18,651 nucleotides of DNA, from the NCBI GenBank assembly GCA_030691985.1, contig JAUYDB010000089.1:1-18651 (forward strand). The letters are read 5' to 3'. Shown piece by piece: positions 6,083 to 11,179 of the stretch. The stretch is from Candidatus Omnitrophota bacterium. Lineage in GTDB: Bacteria > Omnitrophota > Gorgyraeia > 2-01-FULL-45-10. The position numbers were made by a program, and so were the translations under genes. The notes below the pieces were generated by a model. It searched no databases. It worked only from the letters and a program-made list of their open reading frames with translations, and was not told where the DNA came from. How positions within the stretch are numbered: the first letter of the stretch is position 1; each line of letters starts with the position of its first letter.

Positions 6083-7192
6083 ATGGAAATAAAGAGGCGG
6101 AAGACTAGACAGGTAAGGGTGGGCGATGTCAGGGTAGGCGGGGGCGCGGGCGTCTCCATTCAGTCTATGGTTAAGGCGGAGAGCGCGGATGTCAAAGCTG
6201 TAGTTTCGCAGATAAAGGCATTGGAGAGCTGCGGTTGTGAGATCGTAAGGGTCGCCGTCAAGACTTTTGACGATGCCGATGCCATTCGCCTGATAAAGAA
6301 ACGCACAAATATTCCTCTCGTTGCCGATATCCATTTTGATTACAGGCTTGCGATCCGGTCGATCGCAGGTGGAGCGGATAAGATTCGTCTCAATCCGGGC
6401 AATATCAGGTCCCGCGGCGAAATAGCGCAGGTTATTCGCGCCGCTAAGAGCTCGCGCATACCCATCAGGATCGGGGTGAACTCCGGGTCGGTGATGTCAA
6501 GATCGCAGGCCGCAGACCGTAGACCGCAGACCGATAACCGAAAACCGATAACCGAAAACCGAAAACCGACAATGGCAGGACACCTCGTCGACGCGGCCTT
6601 AGGTTATGTCAAATTGTTTGAGGATCTGGAGTTCCGTGATATAATAATCTCGCTCAAAAGCTCGGATGTTGCCTCGACCGTTGAAGCGTACCGCAGGATC
6701 GCCGCAAAGTGCGATTATCCTTTACACCTTGGCGTCACCGCCTCTGGGCCGTATGACTCCGGGATTGTCAAATCATCGATGGGAATCGGGGCGCTTTTAT
6801 TAGACGGCATAGGCGACACGATAAGGGTTTCGCTGACCGCTTCTCCCATTGAAGAAGTTATAGCCGCAAAGAGAATATTAAGCGCGCTGGGTATAAGGAG
6901 ATCAGGCCCGGAAATAATCTCCTGCCCGACCTGCGGCCGCTGCCAGGTGAATTTGATGAAGATTGTCAGCGAGCTTGAAAAGAGACTATACGCTATACGC
7001 TATACGCTATACGCTAACCGTTTCGCTACCATCGCGCTTATGGGCTGCGAAGTGAACGGTCCCGGCGAGGCATCCGCGGCAGATATCGGCATAGCATTTG
7101 GTAAGAGCACAGGCATGTTGTTTAAAAAAGGCAAGATCGTTAAAAGGGTCAAGGCGAAGGACGCGGTCAGAGAGTTGATAAGGAATTTGTAA
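6083..7192 (+). CDS. ispG: 4-hydroxy-3-methylbut-2-enyl diphosphate synthase (GcpE)
   Basis: The penultimate MEP-pathway enzyme is a [4Fe-4S] protein that reduces MEcPP to HMBPP. The 369 residues contain the TIM-barrel part (GVSIQSMVK, ADIHFDYRLA, KIRLNPGN, PIRIGVNSGS, the LHLGVTASGP stretch) and the cluster-binding part with Cys281, Cys284, Cys322 and Glu329 (CPTCGRC and GCEVNGPGEA). Two repeat-derived stretches interrupt otherwise normal sequence: residues about 144-165 (peptide pattern DRRPQT, DNRKPIT, ENRKPTM) after the GVNSGS loop, and residues 303-312 (YAIRYTLYAN) before the third cysteine. Both keep the frame and all cluster ligands. No strong ribosome-binding site precedes the ATG. 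Confidence 0.95.
   Translation: MEIKRRKTRQVRVGDVRVGGGAGVSIQSMVKAESADVKAVVSQIKALESCGCEIVRVAVKTFDDADAIRLIKKRTNIPLVADIHFDYRLAIRSIAGGADKIRLNPGNIRSRGEIAQVIRAAKSSRIPIRIGVNSGSVMSRSQAADRRPQTDNRKPITENRKPTMAGHLVDAALGYVKLFEDLEFRDIIISLKSSDVASTVEAYRRIAAKCDYPLHLGVTASGPYDSGIVKSSMGIGALLLDGIGDTIRVSLTASPIEEVIAAKRILSALGIRRSGPEIISCPTCGRCQVNLMKIVSELEKRLYAIRYTLYANRFATIALMGCEVNGPGEASAADIGIAFGKSTGMLFKKGKIVKRVKAKDAVRELIRNL
6507..6569 (+). repeat. In-frame heptamer array inside ispG (insert 1)
   Basis: Eight 7-base units run from 6514 to 6569: AGACCGT, AGACCGC, AGACCGA, TAACCGA, AAACCGA, TAACCGA, AAACCGA, AAACCGA. Read in frame they give a peptide with period seven (xNRKPxT). The array sits at a loop where other IspG proteins have a different, unrelated stretch. 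Confidence 0.88.
6986..7018 (+). repeat. In-frame heptamer array inside ispG (insert 2)
   Basis: CTATACG occurs four times in a row (6986-7013) and is followed by CTAACC. It encodes LYAIRYTLYAN between SELEKR and the NRFATIALMGC strand. The same unit builds the intergenic array at 18563-18583. Confidence 0.9.
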
Positions 7193-7195
7193 TTA

Positions 7196-7230
7196 ACGCA
7201 GTACGCATAACGCACAACGCAATACGAACC
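7196..7230 (+). repeat. Heptamer array directly before proS
   Basis: Five units, ACGCAGT, ACGCATA, ACGCACA, ACGCAAT and ACGAACC, fill the ispG-proS gap and end two bases before the proS ATG. No Shine-Dalgarno sequence is visible. Confidence 0.85.
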
Positions 7231-7232
7231 AT

Positions 7233-7991
7233 ATGCGCTGGACTGAAGCACTGATACCGACACTTAAAGAGGACCCGCAGGAGGCGGAGGTCATAAGCCA
7301 TAAACTTATGATACGCGGCGGATTCATAAGGAAACTTATATCCGGCTTGTATTCCTACCTTCCGTTAGGTGTCCGTGTGTTGAATAAGATCGAGGCCATA
7401 ATCAGGGAAGAGCTTAATTCGCAAAACGCCCAGGAGGTTTTATTGCCGGCGATCCATCCGCCGGATATCTGGAAGAAGACAGGGCGATATGACCTTCTCG
7501 GGCCGGTGCTTATAAAGTTTAAAGACAGGCATGGTAGAGAGCTGGTCCTCGGGCCGACCCATGAAGAGATAATAACCGACCTTGTCGCCAGTAATGTCAG
7601 ATCCTACAAAAATCTTCCGCTTATATTATACCAGATACAGACAAAATTCAGGGATGAGCCCCGCCCCCGTTTTGGCGTCATGCGGACTTCCGAATTTATC
7701 ATGAAGGACGCTTATAGCTTTGATTGCGACATTGAGGGCATGGAGAATAGCTATAAGAAGATGTATGACGCGTATTGCCGTATATTCGAGCGCTGCGGCC
7801 TTCCCTATATAGCAGTGGAAGCGGATCCCGGAATAATGGGCGGTAATATTTCGCATGAGTTTATGGTCCCATCCGAGGCGGGCGAGGATAAAATAGCTGT
7901 ATGCGAGAAGTGCAAGTACGCGGCGAGCACGCAGGTAGCGAAATGTGTTAGCTCAAAGCTCAAAGCTCAAAGGAAAAAAAAATGCCGATAA
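7233..7991 (+). CDS. proS: Prolyl-tRNA synthetase, N-terminal part (frameshifted gene)
   Basis: It carries the class II catalytic core up to motif 2: RGGFIRKLISGLYSYLPLG, the GPTHEEIITDLV block, FRDEPRPRFGVMRTSEFIMKDAYSF, and ends in EDKIAVCEKCKYAAST. This is the first part of a bacterial-type ProRS, which charges tRNA-Pro. The frame runs into TAA at 7989 just after three heptamers (7950-7970) and a run of nine A (7974-7982). One additional A, or a -1 slip, joins it to the next frame and gives a protein of about 574 residues, the usual length. The fragment alone lacks motif 3 and the anticodon-binding domain and could not be active. It could reflect a sequencing error, a true lesion, or slippage. 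Confidence 0.88.
   Translation: MRWTEALIPTLKEDPQEAEVISHKLMIRGGFIRKLISGLYSYLPLGVRVLNKIEAIIREELNSQNAQEVLLPAIHPPDIWKKTGRYDLLGPVLIKFKDRHGRELVLGPTHEEIITDLVASNVRSYKNLPLILYQIQTKFRDEPRPRFGVMRTSEFIMKDAYSFDCDIEGMENSYKKMYDAYCRIFERCGLPYIAVEADPGIMGGNISHEFMVPSEAGEDKIAVCEKCKYAASTQVAKCVSSKLKAQRKKKCR
7950..7982 (+). repeat. Heptamer triplet plus A9 run at the proS frameshift
   Basis: AGCTCAA occurs three times (7950-7970, exactly 21 bases, encoding SSKLKAQ), then AGG and nine A. Intergenic arrays of this family have a similar centre (TAGGAAAAATAAAA at 18548-18561, TAGGAAAAG at 9886-9894). The segment therefore looks like half an element with its A-rich spacer inserted in the linker before the editing domain. 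Confidence 0.8.
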
Positions 7992-8956
7992 CGGAGGTTG
8001 AGACGCCCGGCATAACGACGATTGAGAAGGTGTCAGCGCTCCTGAAGGTCGGGCCCGAGCGGCTCGTCAAGACGCTCATTTACAAGGCGGATGATAAGAT
8101 TGTAGCCCTGCTTGTAAGGGGCGATTTTGAAGCCAACGAAGCGAAACTAAAAAATTATCTTCAATGCGCGAACCTTGAGCTCGCCGACGAGAAGACCATA
8201 CAGGATGTCACGCTCGCGCCGGTAGGGTTTTCCGGACCGGTAAGGATAAAGGCAGCGAGGATATTGGCTGATAATAGCGTAAAAGACATGGTAAATTTCG
8301 TCACCGGCGCCAACACAAAGGACGCGCACCTGATAAACGTCAATATTGGAAGGGATTTTGAGGTTAAGGAATTCGGCGATTTCAGGGTCATAACCGAAGG
8401 TGACGGCTGCCCCGCGTGCGGCAAACAGGTAACGATAAAGACCGCCATAGAAATAGGCCACACATTCAAGCTCGGCACGAAATACTCGGATTCGCTCGGC
8501 GCGAAATTCCTGGATAAGGACGGCGCGGAAAAGCCTGTGGTAATGGGCTGTTATGGGATAGGCGTAAACCGGATCATGGCGAGCCTTATCGAAACTGCCA
8601 ATGACAAGGACGGGATAATATGGCCCAAATCGATTGCGCCTTACCCGGCCGTAATTCTTGCGTTGAATATCGAAAATAAGAAAGTCAAAGAGCTGTCCGA
8701 GGACATTTATGCAAGACTTACAAAATCCGGGCACGACGTTCTATATGACGACAGGGATGAATCCGCCGGTATAAAATTTAAAGACGTTGACCTGATCGGA
8801 ATACCTGTAAAAATCATCATAGGGGAGCGTAACGCCAAAAAAAATATGATCGAAGTAAAAGATAGATTGACCGGTAAAATCGATACGGTCAATTCCAAAG
8901 ACCTCGAATCTCATCTCAATACCCTCTTAATAGATCAGAGTTTTAAGAGACGGTAA
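7982..8956 (+). CDS. proS: Prolyl-tRNA synthetase, C-terminal part (frameshifted gene)
   Basis: This 324-codon frame continues ProRS in the -1 frame. It has the INS editing domain (VETPGITTIEKVSALL to about ITEGDGCPACG), motif 3 (GCYGIGVNRIMASLIE, with the ATP-binding Arg) and the anticodon-binding domain (VILALNIENKKVKEL to the end). It overlaps the first part by 10 bases. The ATG at 7982 has AAAGG at 7969-7973, so separate initiation is conceivable, but the normal protein has no break here. Slippage on A9, repair of a sequencing error, or reinitiation would each give both halves. No other proS copy is visible in this window. Confidence 0.88.
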   Translation: MPITEVETPGITTIEKVSALLKVGPERLVKTLIYKADDKIVALLVRGDFEANEAKLKNYLQCANLELADEKTIQDVTLAPVGFSGPVRIKAARILADNSVKDMVNFVTGANTKDAHLINVNIGRDFEVKEFGDFRVITEGDGCPACGKQVTIKTAIEIGHTFKLGTKYSDSLGAKFLDKDGAEKPVVMGCYGIGVNRIMASLIETANDKDGIIWPKSIAPYPAVILALNIENKKVKELSEDIYARLTKSGHDVLYDDRDESAGIKFKDVDLIGIPVKIIIGERNAKKNMIEVKDRLTGKIDTVNSKDLESHLNTLLIDQSFKRR

Positions 8957-8957
8957 T

Positions 8958-9093
8958 AAAAAGGGGTCTGACCCAACGCGTCTACTAAGCCGTGAATGGG
9001 TCTGACCCCTTTTTATGGATAGCTTGCTATGCCAAAAAATGGGGTCAGACCCATTCAATAAGCAATAGACGCGCTGGGTCAGACCCCATTTTC
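8958..9093. repeat. Inverted pair of REP-like palindromes (GGGGTCTGACCC type)
   Basis: Unit 1 (8958-9015) begins AAAAAGGGGTCTGACCC and ends GGGTCTGACCCCTTTTT. Unit 2 (9034-9093) begins AATGGGGTCAGACCCA and ends TGGGTCAGACCCCATTTT. Their interiors (ACGCGTCTACTAAGCCGTGAAT and ATTCAATAAGC, AATAGACGCGC) are reverse complements of each other, so unit 2 is an inverted copy of unit 1. The hairpin with its T tail at 9010-9014 could end proS transcription. Confidence 0.85.
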
Positions 9094-9265
9094 TTATAGA
9101 ACTGAACTGTTACCTCTATAACGAGTTTCAGGTTTCTATGGGCAGAGTGAGAAAAGAATTACCATGCCTTTTCAAATATTTCTGTCTTGTTTCACACAAA
9201 GTTTTTTGCCCCCCCCTCTGGCCTTATGGTCAAAATGGCCAAAGCCGAAAATTCCGAAAATATTC
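9094..9265. other. Intergenic stretch without recognised feature
   Basis: Nothing convincing is seen here apart from a run of eight C near 9210-9217 and a small TGGCC/GGCCA hairpin near 9219-9241. It is the upstream flank of the next promoter. Confidence 0.5.
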
Positions 9266-9294
9266 TTGACATAATCGGCATATTATAGTATAAA
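9266..9294 (+). promoter_or_regulatory. Sigma70-type promoter for rimP-nusA-infB
   Basis: A perfect -35 box TTGACA (9266-9271) is followed by a 17-base spacer and TATAAA (9289-9294), a 5/6 match. Transcription would start near 9301, about 66 bases before rimP. Confidence 0.78.
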
Positions 9295-9313
9295 GTATAC
9301 ATACTTTTCTTTG

Positions 9314-9356
9314 AAGGAGAGAAAGGTGGGTAGAGGATTCTAACCCGCTTTTTTTT
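9314..9356 (+). promoter_or_regulatory. Leader with terminator hairpin and mini-ORF (possible attenuator)
   Basis: Bases 9326-9348 pair as GTGGGT with ACCCGC and AGA with TCT around the loop GGAT, with one bulged A, followed by eight T (9349-9356). This is a good intrinsic terminator lying between the promoter and rimP. AAGGAG (9314-9319) lies six bases before GTG at 9326, which opens a five-codon frame (MGRGF, stop 9341-9343) covering the hairpin. Translation of this leader would block the hairpin. The next gene but one is nusA, whose product promotes termination at such sites. The regulatory role is an inference. Confidence 0.55.
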
Positions 9357-9366
9357 CGCCTTTTTA

Positions 9367-9831
9367 ATGGGAAACGAAATGGACGTAATCGACCGCGTTA
9401 AAGGATTGATTTCAGGATATTTGGAAGAAAATGGCATGGAACTTGTCGATATTACCTACAGGCGTGAGGCGGGCGGTATGACCTTGAGGCTCCTGGCGGA
9501 TATACCGGTTGGTATCAGCATAGCGCAGTGCGAAGGCCTGAACAATTATTTAAGCGAGCTGTTGGATAAAGAGAACGTTATAGGCGAACGTTATCTGTTA
9601 GAGGTATCGTCGCCAGGGCTCGACAGGCCGATTACGACCGATAAAGATTATGAGCGCGTTATGGGTAAAGTTCTTGATATAACTACCTATGAGCGGATAG
9701 ATATGCGCAAGATACACGAAGGCTCGCTCATCGGGATGGACAGTGAAAACATAGTAATCGAATCAAAAGGCGTAAGTACCGTAATACCTAAGGCGAAGAT
9801 TGCGATGGCGAGACTGAAGGTGGATCTTTGA
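9367..9831 (+). CDS. rimP: Ribosome maturation factor RimP
   Basis: RimP assists 30S subunit assembly. The 154-residue product has the usual two small domains: an N-terminal part with ENGMELVDITYRREAGGMTLRLL and the conserved LLEVSSPGLDRPI motif, then an SH3-like C-terminal part. The start could be ATG 9367 or ATG 9379 (150 residues); neither has a clear Shine-Dalgarno sequence, and the AAGGAG further up serves a leader mini-frame. It is the first gene of a rimP-nusA-infB cluster, the standard order in many bacteria. Confidence 0.93.
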   Translation: MGNEMDVIDRVKGLISGYLEENGMELVDITYRREAGGMTLRLLADIPVGISIAQCEGLNNYLSELLDKENVIGERYLLEVSSPGLDRPITTDKDYERVMGKVLDITTYERIDMRKIHEGSLIGMDSENIVIESKGVSTVIPKAKIAMARLKVDL

Positions 9832-9850
9832 GACAGTCATGCAACAAGTT

Positions 9851-9958
9851 TAGCGTTTAGCGTATAGCGTATAGCGGATAGCGGATAGGAAAAGTCGTAC
9901 GACTTACTAAACGCTAAACGCTAAAAGGTATAGAATTACTGTTACTATACGCTAAAAC
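9851..9958. repeat. Inverted heptamer array between rimP and nusA
   Basis: The left half (9851-9885) reads TAGCGTT, TAGCGTA twice, TAGCGGA twice. The centre contains the perfect palindrome AAGTCGTACGACTT (9892-9905). The right half reads CTAAACG twice, CTAAAAG, then CTATACG and CTAAAAC. The halves are complementary and could fold as a hairpin. CAACAAGTTTAG at its left edge recurs in inverted form at 18597-18608. Confidence 0.85.
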
Positions 9959-9988
9959 CATCGTTTGACTTTACGAGAGAGGCGAAAA

Positions 9989-11170
9989 ATGAACGAAGAG
10001 CTGCTTACAGTGCTTGAACACATGGAGCGCGAAAAGGGGATAGATAAAGAATACCTATTCAAGGCGATAGAATCTGCCCTGGCTAGCGCGGCCAAGAAAA
10101 TAATGGGGAACAAGGAGGCGGATGTCGTCGTGACTATCGACCGTAATACCGGACAGATAAAGATAGTAAGCGAGGGCAAGGAGATAAATTCCGAAGAGTT
10201 CGGGAGGATTGCGGCGCAGACGGCAAAGCAGGTCATTGTCCAGAAGATCAGGGAAGCGGAGCGTGACATAATATTCGAGGATTATCAGAAGAGGGTCGGG
10301 ACCATTACCAGCGGCTCCGTCCACCGCTTTGAAAAGGGCGACATAATATTGGACCTGGGGAAGACGGAAGCGGTGCTTCCAAAATCGCAGCAATGCCCAA
10401 GGGAGCGTTACAAGCAGGGGGACAGGATACGCGCCTATATATTGGAAGTCAATAAGACCTCGCATGGTCCGCAGATAGTCCTTTCGCGTTCAGATTCCGC
10501 GTTTGTAAAGAAGCTCTTTGAGATCGAGGTGCCGGAGATAACCGAGGGCATAGTCGAGGTGAAGTCCATTTCACGCGAAGCGGGAGAGAGGACTAAGCTC
10601 GCGGTGTGGTCTAAAGATGAGAAGGTAGACGCTGTAGGCGCCTGTGTCGGAATGCGCGGTTCGCGCGTAAAGGACATCGTAAGAGAGCTGCAGGGAGAGA
10701 GAGTCGATATAGTCAGATGGAGCGATGATCTTAAAGAGTATGTTAAGGCGTCGCTCGGCCCGACAGAAATTTCTGAAATAAAAGTAGATAAAGCGAACAA
10801 GAAGATAGAGGTTATAGTTCCGAACGACCAGCTTTCGATAGGAATAGGCAGGCACGGGCAGAATATAAGGCTGGCTTCAAGGCTGATCGGATGGGATATG
10901 GACATAAGGGGGAAAGAAGAAAAGCCGAAGGTAGCCGAAGAAAAGCCAGAGGTTTTAGCTAACAGCATACAACTGACACCTGACAAGGAATTGATAGAAG
11001 TCAAGCTTACCGACCTTGACGGAGTCGGGCCAAAGGTCGAAAAGATCCTGATAAAGGCCGGATACGATACGGTAGATAAGATTAAAAATCTGAGCGTTGA
11101 GGAGTTGACAAAACTTGAAGGGTTGGGGCTTAAGACGGCCGAAAAGATATTAAAATCGGCGAAGGGTTAA
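9989..11170 (+). CDS. nusA: Transcription termination/antitermination factor NusA
   Basis: NusA binds RNA polymerase and nascent RNA and modulates pausing, termination and antitermination. The 393 residues contain the N-terminal polymerase-binding domain (YLFKAIESALASAAKK), an S1 domain (GTITSGSVHRFEKGDIILDL), KH1 (VGACVGMRGSRVKDIVREL), KH2 (IGIGRHGQNIRLASRLIG) and a C-terminal helix-hairpin-helix domain (LDGVGPKVEKILIKAG, LEGLGLKTAEKIL). ATG 9989 is chosen because GAGAGG lies six bases upstream; a TTG at 9965 is in frame but has no such site. It is followed 9 bases later by infB. A heptamer array separates it from rimP. Confidence 0.96.
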   Translation: MNEELLTVLEHMEREKGIDKEYLFKAIESALASAAKKIMGNKEADVVVTIDRNTGQIKIVSEGKEINSEEFGRIAAQTAKQVIVQKIREAERDIIFEDYQKRVGTITSGSVHRFEKGDIILDLGKTEAVLPKSQQCPRERYKQGDRIRAYILEVNKTSHGPQIVLSRSDSAFVKKLFEIEVPEITEGIVEVKSISREAGERTKLAVWSKDEKVDAVGACVGMRGSRVKDIVRELQGERVDIVRWSDDLKEYVKASLGPTEISEIKVDKANKKIEVIVPNDQLSIGIGRHGQNIRLASRLIGWDMDIRGKEEKPKVAEEKPEVLANSIQLTPDKELIEVKLTDLDGVGPKVEKILIKAGYDTVDKIKNLSVEELTKLEGLGLKTAEKILKSAKG

Positions 11171-11179
11171 GGATAGATA

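Noticed and set aside
9094..9265. tRNA (metY-like) before rimP
   Set aside because: A tRNA gene often precedes this operon, but no cloverleaf or TTCRA motif could be found here.
10435..11004. Minus-strand open frame of about 190 codons
   Set aside because: It is antisense to nusA; composition is Ser/Leu-rich as expected for a shadow frame.
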